This document shows positions 12,913 through 23,317 of a stretch of 64,000 bases of DNA, piece by piece. The notes under the pieces were generated by a model. It saw nothing but the letters and a program-made list of their open reading frames with translations, was not told the origin of the DNA and ran no database searches. The stretch comes from Lasiosphaeria ovina (Eukaryota > Ascomycota > Sordariomycetes > Sordariales > Lasiosphaeriaceae). The DNA is taken from contig JAULSN010000012.1 in the NCBI GenBank assembly GCA_033439765.1, forward strand, positions 310,001 to 374,000, written 5' to 3'. The position numbers and the translations under genes were made by a program. Within the stretch, counting starts at the first letter, position 1. The number at the start of each line of letters is the position of its first letter.

Positions 12913-14480
12913 TCATGCGTCTGATCCATTGTCACTATTGCTTGTTTTTCGCACCGCATCATTCTTTTTACCCTTCTTGGTCAAGCGCAACCCCGCAACA
13001 GCCATGATGAGCCCCTCAAGACCAAGGATGACGGCCAGCGTGACGACGGCACCGATGACGCCTGCCACCGGCGTCGAGATTCCCCCGGTGCTGCTGCCAT
13101 CCGTGCTAGCGGCAGTGGAGACGGAGCTGCCGTTTTGGGCGATCTCTGCACAAGCACCAGTCGGGCCGCAGGCCTTGCACCAGGCCTCGTTGCTGCCGAT
13201 GGCAAACTTGTTCATCTCGCTGACAAACGTAGACCACGGGAGAGTGGTCTCGGTCTGGCCGAAAAGGGGGAACGTCCGCGGGGGGTTGGCATTGCTTGCC
13301 GTGCCGTTGGCAAACCGGAAGCGCACACTGACTTTGTCAGGACTGACGGCAGCGGCCGAGTCGTCAAGGCTGGCGTTGGTGACGAGCTCAAACACCATGC
13401 TGCTGGCGTAGTCGACGATGCCGTAGAACTCGGGCGAAGCGGCCGGCGCCTTGGCGAGCCCGAAGAAGGCCATGAAGGTCCCATATGGCCCAAACTGTAT
13501 CGTCATTTTCTGCGCCGAGGTCTTGCCCACGGGTGCCGCCAGCGTGTTGTTCAATGCCTGCACGATCTGCGCGGCCAGAAGCGAGCCTGATATGGCCCGA
13601 ACTTGCTCGCTGCTGTTGAAGGCAAGGCCCCATTCGTGCTGGTCCGCCCGGGTCTGGAGCTGGTGCAGCGTCTCGTTGGTGAGCAGCCCAGCCGACGATA
13701 TCGTGCTGCTGGCGTTATGGATCTCGGACACATGTATGTAGTCGTAAACTGTGTGTGCCCGTCAGCAACCTAACCGGGCGCAGAGGGGGGCGAGGAGAGA
13801 GACACGCAAACGCCCTCCGCACTATATCCCAGCAAGATCAGGGGTGACTTACTGGCATAGGCGTTCTTGAAGCTGGCCGTCGCGCTGGGAAAGGTGGTAT
13901 TATAGACGGGCAGCAGGCTTTGATAGAAAGTCTGCGTGCTTTTGAGCGCGGCGAGATACTCGGAACTGTGAAAGTAGCTATTGCTGCTTGCGACGGCATT
14001 CCCGCAGCCGCTCCCGCCTTGGAGCCACAGGTCGTCCTCGGAGCCCCTGCTGCTGGCCGCCGTGCTGACGGCGTTGACGGGGATGAACTGATATCCTCCT
14101 AGTGGCATAGCGACCGAGGAGCCATCGGCCAAGGTCTGAGACGCTGCGGAGCCAGCGGGCGGGTATAGGCCCATGAGAAAGACCTGGGCACTGCCCTGCA
14201 GCACATTGTCGACGGGGCTCGTTACCGAGAGCTGCGAGAGGACGGGGAGGTCCGTGGCCATGCCGGGGATCCTCGACGAGGCGTTGGCCGAGAGATATTG
14301 GTGGCGGTACCACAGGCCAGAAGCAAGCGCCTGGTCTGCGCCAAGCGGCGTGAGAGACACGGGCGAGTACGACTTGGTAGTGCGATCCCCGTGTCTGTGG
14401 AAGATGTAGGTCCCAAGCACCGTCTCGGCTGCCACGAGGGGTAGGGCCGGAAGTACGACAAGAAGTGAAGATAGCTGCAT
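12913..14480 (-). CDS. Histidine acid phosphatase with C-terminal membrane anchor
   Basis: This is a branch-2 histidine acid phosphatase that hydrolyses phosphomonoesters at the cell surface or in the secretory path through a phospho-histidine. Model complement(join(12913..13748, 13853..14480)), 487 aa, one 104-nt intron. A signal peptide (about 18 residues) leads into the catalytic R-H-G-D-R-T at about residues 29-34. Many N-x-S/T sites are present (for example N-A-S-S, N-T-T, N-E-T, N-S-S). After the catalytic domain, a Ser/Thr/Gly linker leads to one hydrophobic segment (about residues 437-460), followed by a basic Lys/Arg-rich tail, so the enzyme is probably a type I membrane protein. The proton-donor H-D/H-E motif typical of phytases is not obvious, so a prostatic-type acid phosphatase is likelier than a phytase. 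The start is the only ATG before the signal peptide. Confidence 0.88.
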
Positions 14481-15018
14481 TGTGCGGGCAATCGCGGGGA
14501 TACAAGCTGCTGGACTGGTGTCTCGACTCTCGTCCTAGGCTGGTCTGCGTTTTAAATTGGCTTCAGAATGACAGCCTGCCTACCCAGATTTAAAGGAGCT
14601 CTTCGGTGGAAAGACGCATGAATATACATGTTTTGCTTATCCTCCCCCAATGCGACAAATTCTGGACTCAAGAACTAGCCTTCTCCGCGGGGCGCTCCAT
14701 CTGCATGGTGGACTAGACAGCGGCAATGGCGCCCCAGTTTAACCTACTATGTATCGTATACCCTCTCAAGAATAGAAGATTGTTTGGAGTCCTAGCTAAG
14801 GTAGGTGTACCTACCTACATGCATACCTGCTTATGGCCTGCCTAGTTTGGTGTGTATGCCGAATACCTACCGTAAGGCGTATGCCGAAGACCCGAACCTG
14901 ATCAGAATTGGGGATACAGCTGCCATGAAGTTGCTCCATCCCTTACGAGACTGCCCCACTACGACCTATGCGGTATCGACCGGGTCGAGATAAGAAATGT
15001 TCAACGCATACAAACAGA
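14481..15018. other. Intergenic, phosphatase promoter and transposon left flank
   Basis: This is upstream sequence of the phosphatase gene. At about 14800-14880 there are several short repeats of the type ACCTACCT/TACCTAC. No gene is supported. Confidence 0.5.
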
Positions 15019-15020
15019 TA

Positions 15021-17131
15021 ACGTATTTCCCTGTCATCCTGGCCACCCTGGCATTCTGGCCACATCTGGAATAGTCTCCCCACTGTGGCTTCAAGGAAAG
15101 AAGAAAAGAAATACCACGGCAACAAAACAACAACAACAACATCACAACATTCTCCAATTTGACCATCTCAGACCTCATTGGCATCACCAGCTTCAGAGGA
15201 ATTAAACAATATCTTTTTTTTTGCGTTACGATACCGACTTTTCGTCAAGAAACGCAAGATTCGGAATTTATCCAGATCTGAGACCGTCTACACCTACCAT
15301 CACACCAATGGAGCCCCCACCGCAGCCGAACCAGCGTACAGCGAGCGCACGGCAGATAACTGCACCCCCTAAACGCCGTCAAGCCAAAGCCCAGCGAATC
15401 CCACGCCCCTCAGACCCTACCAAAGAAGACCGACTCGTACAAGCCATCGAGGCGCTCCATAACGGCAATTTCGAATCCATCCGAGCCGCTACAAAGTTCT
15501 ACAAAGTCACTCGGAGTACCATAATGAATAGACTTGCTAGTATGGAAGACCTGAAGTCCTCACGACAAGCCCAACAACGGTTATTACCGGCGGAGGAGAA
15601 TATACTAGTCGATACGGTGTACTAGCTAGATGCTTGGGGCTAGCCAATAACGGTTGCTATAATAAACAGCCTGGCCAAGTCATTGCTTCAGGCGAAAGGA
15701 GATACATCACCACTCGGCCATAACTGGTATCTGGCCTTCTTACGCCGTCATCCTGAGCTCCAGGTACGCCGAAGCCGGGCGATGGATCAAACCCGCCGTG
15801 ATGCGATTAACGAGAAGACCATTAAGTACTGGTTTGACCTGTTTAATACGACCCGGTTAGCCTATAATATCGCTAACGACGATATTTATAATATAGATGA
15901 GAAAGGGTATATGAAAGGGGTCGGGGATAAGACCAAGGTTATCGTTCCAGTTAATGAGCTTGAGGCTTTCTCCGCACAACTAGGCAATCGCGAATAGGTC
16001 TCAGTCATCGAGTATATCTCCGCGAATAACTTCCTCCTTCCCCCCTTTATTATTTTCGAGGGTATAAGAATTCTTCATAGTTAGACTAACGATACTATCG
16101 ACAAGTCCTTCAAGATCCGCTACTCCCCTAAAGGCTAGACCGACCGAGCGATCGCCCTAGAATAGCTTTATCACTTTGATAAACATACTAGCGGCCGTTC
16201 TCGTGGAGAATATCGACTTCTTATACTAGATGGTCACTCTAGCTATGTGTCGATCGAATTTATGAGGTTTTGTGAGGAGAGGAAGATCGTGCCGTTATGC
16301 CTGCCCCCACACGCTATACACTGGCTGCAGCCCCTGGATGTAGGGGTATTTGGTCCCCTGGCTAAGCGGTACAGAGCGATGGTCAGCGAATACGCTTTGT
16401 TCGGCTCCATTCGTATCTCTAACCTCCAATTCCTCCGTATCTACCAGAAGGCTAGACAGGAGATCTCCCACAACATCCCCAGTGCTTGGAGAGGTGCTGG
16501 GCTAGTTCCTCTTGATCCAGGGAAGGTTCTGGTAAGGATTCAGTACCAGCAGGTCCCTAAAGCTATCACCGCGCGGTCAGTTACTGCACCGGCATTGCAG
16601 GAGGAGATCAAGAATGCAGTGGCTACTCTTATCACCGTGTGCCCAACTCCCCACCGGCCAACTGTTACCTTCCTCGAGCGCATCTCTATCCAAGCTATCT
16701 CCGAAGCCCTATTACGTGGAAAGCTCAATGAGGAGCTAGTTCAGAAGGGTAAGAACGCCAGAAGGAAGCTCTCGAAGAAGTGCCACGGCGAGGCGCGAGT
16801 ACTGACCGTGGCTGAATTGGAGCAGGCGAAGGAGGAGAGGCAGGTGAAGGAGGATCTCGAGGAGGCCGCAAAGCAAAGGAGAGCGGCACTCCGGGGTAAG
16901 ATTGGGCTGGCCCAGTTGGTCTGGAAAGAGATGCCTGTTACGTATGACTATTTCCACTGCGAATAGACTCTCCACTGTCAATTCTACAGAACATTCTACC
17001 CAGGCAAAACATCTTCTGCTGGCTAGTTTTTGGTGTGGGTGGATGATGGAGGGGGGTGCAATTGGTGGCTTACGCTACACCGATTTAGGTGGCCAGGATG
17101 CCAGGGTGGCCAAAATGACAGGGAAATACGT
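15021..17131 (+). mobile_element. pogo/Fot1-type (Tc1-mariner superfamily) DNA transposon, RIP-damaged
   Basis: The element is 2,111 bp long. Both ends start with the same inverted sequence, acgtatttccctgtcat, and the terminal inverted repeats stay recognisable for about 45 bp (15021-15069 and 17083-17131), with a few C/T differences. They are flanked by the dinucleotide TA on each side (15019-15020 and 17132-17133), the target duplication of this superfamily. Inside lies one long transposase frame (15308..16966) broken by six TAG codons. Length, ends, target site and coding content agree with Fot1/pogo elements of filamentous fungi. No marker distinguishes a recent insertion, but the well-preserved ends suggest moderate age. 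Confidence 0.92.
15308..16966 (+). pseudogene. pogo-type transposase with six Trp-to-stop codons
   Basis: A single frame reads from ATG 15308 to TAG 16966 (552 codons) with no frameshift. The N-terminal part is a helix-turn-helix DNA-binding region (psq-like, followed by a CENP-B/Tc5-type domain). The DDE catalytic core follows: first Asp in Y-N-I-D-E-K-G, second in L-I-L-D-G-H-S-S, third in W-L-Q-P-L-D-V-G. A Lys/Glu-rich tail ends the protein. Six in-frame stops occur (15623, 15641, 15995 and three between 16080 and 16170). All are TAG at positions where TGG fits the family context. On the opposite strand each is CCA to CTA, the CpA-to-TpA change preferred by RIP. The gene cannot make full-length transposase as it stands. 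Confidence 0.9.
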
Positions 17132-17133
17132 TA

Positions 17134-17462
17134 TCCATCATCTTGAGTTTATCGCTACGGTGGATGTAACAGTAAGAGTTGACCGGGTGGGGGCTGGTGT
17201 ACTAAATTGAAAAACGATATGAAAATAGCCCGACACGTATGCCACACTCAGAATATCTAGATAATCGAGTGACAATGTGTGCAAGATGCGACAGGATCCG
17301 GGATAGGGGGGGCAATATGGAGCAAGCGTCCATAGCTCGTGTCTCTTGCTTCCACCCTGCCCAAACACAAGAGCAACTATATCGGGCCCTTGTGGTCCAG
17401 AGCATTCATAATGTAGGTGCCAGCCATCAAGGGAGGTCTGACAAGCTTAAACACGTTTCCTG
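17134..17462. other. Intergenic, transposon right flank to SPS19
   Basis: This short gap contains the 3' region of the SPS19-like gene on the minus strand. I see no gene or repeat. Confidence 0.5.
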
Positions 17463-18625
17463 CTATATCTTCGACTTCTCCTTTCTCCCGTCCTTCAAAA
17501 ATTTGCTAACTTCGCCAGAGAAGAGAAATTCGGGGTAGGTCACACCAGGGTCGACGCCAACCGCCGCCCCGCCTTGGCGTCTCCATCCGGCGCCGTCGAC
17601 GACGAGGTTGGTCCCGTTGACGTAGTTGCCCGCATCGCTGAACAGAAACACGGTTGCATCGGCAATATCCCGCATAGATCCCCATCTTCCGCTCGGAATA
17701 CCCTTTGCCCACTCCCCTCGGGTTACCTGGCTACTGGCGAGGCGCTGAATGCCTTCTGTGCCTTCTATGGCGCCCGGGGCTATCGTGTTGGCAGTAACGC
17801 CGTATGGTCCGTACTCGAGGGCAACACTTCCCATCAGAGAATCGATAGCGGCCTTGGCCGCGGAGACATGCGCCTGGAGGGGCATTCCGGTATAATGGAA
17901 AGTTGCAGATACAGACAAGAAGCGCCCTCCCGTGCTGCCGGACGGGTTTGGGTTCGGGTTCTGAGATGCAGACCTGATGAGATGCGACATGGTAGCCTTG
18001 ATGGTGTTGAAAGTTCCGATCGTGTCGATCTCAATGACAGCCTTGAACGCGTTGGGGCTCAGTCCCGAGATTGGCGCAATGAAGTTTCCCGCTGCGCCGG
18101 CGCTTCGACATCAATGTCAGCAGCCGTACAAACTTGCGGCGGACGGAGACAGTCATGGTGGCTCTCACACAACATAATCAATGCTCCCTAGCTCCTTGAC
18201 GCATCGGTCTGCCGCGGCTTTCAGGGCATCGAACTGCGTCGAGTGTCAGCTAGTTGGGCCAGCGTCGTACACACAGGTCTTATCACAACTCAAGGGCAGC
18301 ACGCACATTTCGGACATCGACGCCGCTAATGCCCAGAACCCGGGAGCCATCTCGAACTTTGGCAATCTCCTTTGCTGCAGCTTCGGTCTTCTCGACGCTG
18401 CGGCCAATGATGCAAGCATCTGCGCCGAGGTGAACGAGGGCTCGGGTCTGGGCACTGCCAATGGAGCCAGCTCCCCCTGTGATGAACACGACGCGGTTGG
18501 CTACATATGACGGCTACTGTCAGTCACTCACTAGTAGACTTCGTGGCCGAAGCTCTGGTCCCATACGCACCAAAAATGCCCTCGGCCCACGCAGTGCTCA
18601 AGTACTCGGAGCGTGAGACAGTCAT
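17463..18625 (-). CDS. SPS19: Peroxisomal 2,4-dienoyl-CoA reductase (SPS19-like SDR)
   Basis: This enzyme reduces 2,4-dienoyl-CoA with NADPH so that unsaturated fatty acids can pass through peroxisomal beta-oxidation. Model complement(join(17463..18102, 18169..18233, 18307..18500, 18571..18625)), 317 aa, with all junctions in frame. Exon 1 gives the conserved leader before the first strand; exon 2 begins N-R-V-V-F-I-T-G-G-A-G-S-I-G (NADPH loop). Then come V-D-V-R, A-G-A-A-G-N-F-I-A-P, the S-A-T-F-H-Y-T-G active-site strand and S-A-A-K. The N-A-P-G-A-I-E-G type C-terminal region and V-D-G-A-G-W are typical of DECR proteins. The protein ends in S-K-I, a variant of the SKL peroxisomal signal (PTS1). 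The start at 18625 is the first ATG in frame. SKI function as PTS1 is inferred. Confidence 0.92.
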
Positions 18626-19739
18626 TTTGGGACTGTGTTGCGCACCCTCCTGAAGACGGCACGGGCAGTGTTGAATAAGATCCTAGACAAGGAAAGCGAA
18701 AAGAATTTGGAGTACCCGAGCTCTGCAAACAAGCCCCGTAATATCACAAATTAATAGACGGCTGTCAACAAGAGAGGTATGATGACGAGAAGGGAGCACA
18801 TTTTGGCCCTTGGACGCTGGATGCGCGTTGCATGCTGAGTGTCAAGTACTACGTGATGACCTTCCACACCAAGACCAGCGTGGGGATGCCTCGGCTCGAC
18901 CCCACTCCTAATGTCCTGCATTTGGTCTTTTGCGCCAGGACGCCAACAAGCGTCTCCAAGAAGTGGCATTCCCAGAATTACAATTACAATTACAAATTCC
19001 ATATATAAGAAGTACGGATAGATAACGCAAGATAGAGATAACGGTGTGCATACCCCGCCAAGCAAAAATTTAGGTTTTAAGCATATCAATGTGAAACATG
19101 TACCTGACCTCGATACACTGGGCGGAAGGGAGGTATTATATTCGAGTGCATGTCTTGCAATGTAGAAATGCGTGCATAGCGGTTGTAAATTTCTACGAGC
19201 TGACCTAGGTAGTCTTCGAGGTGAAGGACATTATTACAGATTTATGTTCCAGGTTAATGCCCGTCTAGTTACAATCTTCACGCTCCAGTACTTTATGCAT
19301 GCACTGTATATATAGAAGACTTCGGAAGTTACTGTAGGAAATAAGCTGCAAGCACTGTACATTGAGTGGGGAACTTGAGCACCGCGAGCTCGGTTGGGCT
19401 GCCGAACTTTAACCGTCCCCCCCGCGCCAGGTGCATTTCGTGTCCAAGTCGTTCACAGCCAAAGAGAATTCATCAGAACTTCAGCTGGAACACCACGTCG
19501 CAAACACTTGATTTAACGGACCTTCCCGCCCAGTCCTCACCAAAACTAGCAGTCAAGCAGAACGATGTTTCGCGGTTAATTACCCTAGCAACTAGCACTG
19601 AATCAACATACGAAGACACCGCATCTACCTTCTTGATCAGCTCGCGCCGCCGCCGCCGCCTGGTTTCTAATTAATTGACACCTTGCGCCACCTCCCCATC
19701 ACCCGAGCCCTGCCAGTTGTGCAATCTTGGCTGCCCTTC
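18626..19739. other. Intergenic, divergent promoters of SPS19 and the RAD60-like gene
   Basis: This holds the SPS19 and RAD60-like promoters. A short array of ATTACA units occurs at 18979-18993, and A/T-rich sequence continues to about 19330. A Gly-free, Ser/Thr-rich plus-strand frame at 19366-19674 ends just before the next gene and is probably 5' UTR. No gene is supported. Confidence 0.5.
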
Positions 19740-21176
19740 ATGTCATCCTCGCTGCCGGAGCCGGCAGAGCAACCGAAAAAAAAAAGGCCTTTGCCCTTCA
19801 AACGTGCCGCCTCGCGACAGACGCCAGCCAACCATACGACCGATGCGCCTTCCGCAGCAGGCGATAGTGATCTTGACTTCTGGAGGCAGTCCAAGGATTT
19901 CTTTTCCACTAGTATTCACGAGGAGAGTGACTTGGATCAAGATGCCAGGATACGAGTGTCGCCTCCCGATAATCACCATCGTAAGCGCAGAAAGGTGTCG
20001 CCCGAGAGCGTGAAACCCCAAAACAGGTGAGTCTCTGGTCCCTACAGATGATTTATTGCAATATTAATCGGAAAAAGGGAACACACTCCAGTTTCCACCG
20101 AAGAGTCTACAGAGCGAGCCAAACAGTCCCTAACTTTAGGGGAATCTGACGATGACCTAATCCTGGACATCAAGGGCAAAGGCAAGGAGATCATCAAACC
20201 CAACAAGCAGCCCACCCCGCGGAAGTCCACCTCGGCTACGTCTTCAAAACCCTCGATTGTGGTCGTTGACGATGACGACGACGGTCCCGCAGAGCTGGAG
20301 GTCAAGCCGAAGAAGCTATCCCTGAAAAGCAGTCGATCCGTGAGACACAGCTCACCCGTTGAGATACTTGGTGATGGTGGAAATTTCAAAACGGACCCCG
20401 AAGAAGAGCCAGAGATAGCCGACTTTGAGCCGCCCGACGAGTTCAGCGGATGGGAGGCGATAGCCCGGGAACTGACGCGGAAAAATCCCGAAGCCACTAT
20501 ATACGTCATGCTATCGTCCAGGATCCCCGATACAAAACCACTCATAGTGAGACGAAAGCTTCATCAGGACATGAAGTTGTTCTTGGGTACTTGGATTGAA
20601 ACCCAAAGGAACGGCGCGAACTTGGAAGTTCCCCCTGACGTGGCAGACAAGCTTGTCTTGACATGGAAGGGAAACAAGGTATACCAGCACAGCACTGCCG
20701 CCTCCCTAGGTGTACAGGTGGATGCCCACGGAAAGCTGATAGGCAGGGTGGGCGAAGGTTATGCCACCTCGGGAGGTTCTAAAGCTCTTCTCCTCCACTT
20801 GGAAGTATGGACCGAAGAGACCTATACCGAATACCAGGAGAAGAGAGAACGCGAAAGGGGCTTAAAGCTGGGCACTGTGGATGAAGACCCATTCAAGTTT
20901 GACATCGAACCACATGAAGCATCGTCTACTCGGGGGAAGCAAAAGGGTATCAAGGTCGTCCTCAAAGCGAAAACACATGAACCACTCAAGATGAGTGTTC
21001 ATAGTGACACAACAGTGGGCTCACTCGTGGCGGCTTTTCGCAAAAACCGAGGGATCGGCCCGGAGCAGGGCATCGCCATCTACTTCGATGGTGAGAGCTT
21101 GGATGAGGATTCTCTGGTTGTCTCTGCCGATATCGATCCAGACGAGACAAACCAATTAGAAGTCCATTTGAAGTAG
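19740..21176 (+). CDS. RAD60/ESC2-like protein with C-terminal SUMO-like domain
   Basis: RAD60-ESC2-NIP45 proteins work with the SUMO pathway and SMC5/6 in replication-fork repair. Model join(19740..20026, 20078..21176), 461 aa. The start is the ATG at 19740 (M-S-S-S-L-P-E-P). The single 51-nt intron uses an AAAAAG acceptor; other acceptors either break the frame or bring in a stop. The N-terminal half is charged, low-complexity sequence with an acidic Ser/Asp-rich segment (E-S-D-D-D-L-I-L-D, I-V-V-V-D-D-D-D-D, the latter a SUMO-interaction-like patch). The C-terminus (about residues 380-461) folds as a ubiquitin-like domain: K-G-I-K-V-V-L-K, then V-G-S-L-V-A-A-F-R, and I-A-I-Y-F-D-G-E-S-L-D ending in L-E-V-H-L-K. 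It lacks a C-terminal Gly-Gly, so it is not conjugatable. Confidence 0.85.
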
Positions 21177-21497
21177 GACATGGATCGTTGGAGTCAGGCA
21201 GGTATTTGGGCAAGGGGCGAGGCCTTTCTTTGGCAAATGGCCCGTTTGATAATGATACCCAGCTAGCTTCCCTCATGACAACTAAAAAATCCGTGCACAG
21301 GATTCGCCCGAGCCAGCTTTTCAGTTTATTCCCCTAAATGCAGTGGTGTTGACTGTAGTCCATATCAACGGCTTCTTCACGAGCAATAGCTCTAGGTCAT
21401 TGCCTCGTGTCAAAATACCCCAATCGATGAGAATAGCTGCTTAACGCCTGTCCCAATTGCCATGCTACCAACCTACCACTCGACCCAGTGGACATAA
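21177..21497. other. Intergenic, convergent 3' ends
   Basis: The 3' regions of the RAD60-like gene (plus) and PNO1 (minus) meet here. I see no further feature. Confidence 0.5.
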
Positions 21498-22865
21498 TCA
21501 AAACCTTTCCTTTATCCGAGAAGCAATTATCCTCAGGCTGTTATAAACCTTTCCGGGCTGAGCTCCCAACACTAATGAGACAATGCTGAGCGCAAGTTAG
21601 CCGATATGTCCACTTTCCAGAACAGCATAGGAGCCTTCGAGCCCGTTGGCCAGACCCATGGGATTGAATTTCAGGCTCAAATTCACGTACCTCTCGCGGG
21701 CCATTCCGATGTTTTCAAAAGCCCCAAGGATATGTATCCTCGACCCAGCAAGGACAATCCGCGTTTTCGTTGCTGTGGTTGTTAGCTTTTGGTCGTCGAT
21801 GGCCCTCTAAGCTTTCTTACCATTCTCGATAGCAAATTTGGTTTTCTGGAAGTCATTGAATAAGTACCATGCTTTACTTCAAGAGTTCATTTGTTACATA
21901 CCCCGTCCTTTCCAGCAATTCTGCCTATGGCTCGTCCCAGCGCGTCAGGGCCTGGAAGTATTATCAGTGCACGTCCTCAATATAGATCAGAGCCCAGCGT
22001 AGATACAATTAATGTATACTAGGATGACATTGGGCTCCTTGCTTACCAAGAGTCTGTCGAACATCCTTGATGTCGAAGGATTGTATATAGAGTGAATCAA
22101 GACGGAGCAGAGCAATCGCATCATCGATGTCAAACCCCATGGCAAAAGCGGAAACAAAGTCCGCTCCCATCTGAAGAGCCTCCGCGCTTTGGGTGAATTT
22201 GCTCGATCGAAGCTCTACGCGTTTCTCTTTCGTGTTCATGCGGACCTGACCCTCGAATTAACTTCCTAGCCGGTCAAAATACCATTTGGGATCCTTACCT
22301 GGAGCTTGCAATGATCCACGAGAGGAGGATATCTGGGATTGTCGATGTCGGTTAGAGAATCTCGTCAGTAATCAGCAACCGATACAAATCTTACATCTGG
22401 GCCAACGTTAGCGTGAGGACCTAGGATAGCTCAGGTAAAGCAAAATAATGCGGCGTGAGGAGGGCGACCAAACGTGCGCAAGAAGACTTGCCTTAGTCCA
22501 GTTGCTTTTTAGAGCAGACATGCGGTTTGGCGGAATTGTAACCTTTCTCGTCTCGGCGCGGCGAATCGGATCCTGAGCAACGCGGCGTAGTATTAGCAGC
22601 CAGCCATCAGAGTCCACCAAGCCCGTCGCCATCCAAATTGAGAGCATTAACGTACCACGTCCTTTCCGGGAACAAATCGCGGCCTGCCCTCCTCATCTAT
22701 AGTCATATCTGTATCCTCAGGCACATCGGGGGCCGCGGCAGCATCAGATTCTGGAAGGCTGCTGTCTTCCACGTCGAGAAGAAGTTCGTCATCCGGGTCG
22801 AGGCCGGGGAGCAGAACGGACTCGGGCGCCGCGGGCGGTTTCAGTAGGGCTGTGGGTACAGGCAT
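21498..22865 (-). CDS. PNO1: Pre-rRNA processing KH-domain protein PNO1/DIM2, nine exons including a 2-nt micro-exon
   Basis: PNO1 (DIM2) binds the 3' end of 18S pre-rRNA, recruits the dimethylase DIM1 and assists NOB1 cleavage in 40S assembly, in nucleolus and cytoplasm. Model complement(join(21498..21585, 21691..21772, 21821..21845, 21902..21951, 22047..22245, 22299..22332, 22395..22396, 22492..22572, 22656..22865)), 256 aa, close to yeast (274). Seen: acidic N-terminus; R-K-V-T-I-P-P-N-R-M; W-T-K-I-Y-P-P-L-V; M-N-T-K-E-K-R-V-E-L-R; G-R-A-I-G-R-I-A-G-K-D-G (divergent GxxG loop); and A-S-R-I-K-E-R-F at the end. The Ile of K-I-Y-P-P-L is split: AT from the 2-nt exon and A from the next. The intron before the micro-exon begins GC (aag|gcaagt), the others GT. 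No other splicing I tried keeps the frame here. Confidence 0.9.
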
Positions 22866-23317
22866 CTCTCGAAGTTGGTGGGATATGGAGGGAGCTGAGG
22901 AATAACAGCAGATTCCAGGGGGACAAATAAGTGAATACCAGGCTCGATATTTTATCGTCGAATTTGTCTTCAGCTGTGTCGTTCCCCGAGTTTCTGGGCC
23001 TGCCTCGATTTTGGTGGTTGAGGGGTTCGAAATTCTTAAGAAAATCGTGGACCCATATACTTATCGCTGGCTTATCAAATGGGGCTAGCTTCAGCCCCTT
23101 GCAACGGTGGTGGGGCACCCATGCAAAAATGCTTGGTCGTGGTTACTGGTAGCGTCATGGACGAAAGACAAGACAGGGCCTGCCGGCCTGCCATTTTCAT
23201 TTTCCTGGGGACGCGGACGCAGCGGCCCTTTTCCGCAAAGCCGTCGACACACGGGCGACCTCCAACGAACGTTCACATCACGACCCCCGGCCGAGCTTTG
23301 CTTCCGCTGAGCTCCAT
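22866..23317. promoter_or_regulatory. Divergent promoter between PNO1 and MDM31
   Basis: A 452-bp region separates the two start codons, which point away from each other, so it must carry both promoters. I see no clear TATA box. The only overt structure is an imperfect short repeat of CTGCAGCATGCTTCAGCATG around 23311-23340, close to the MDM31 start. Confidence 0.55.
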
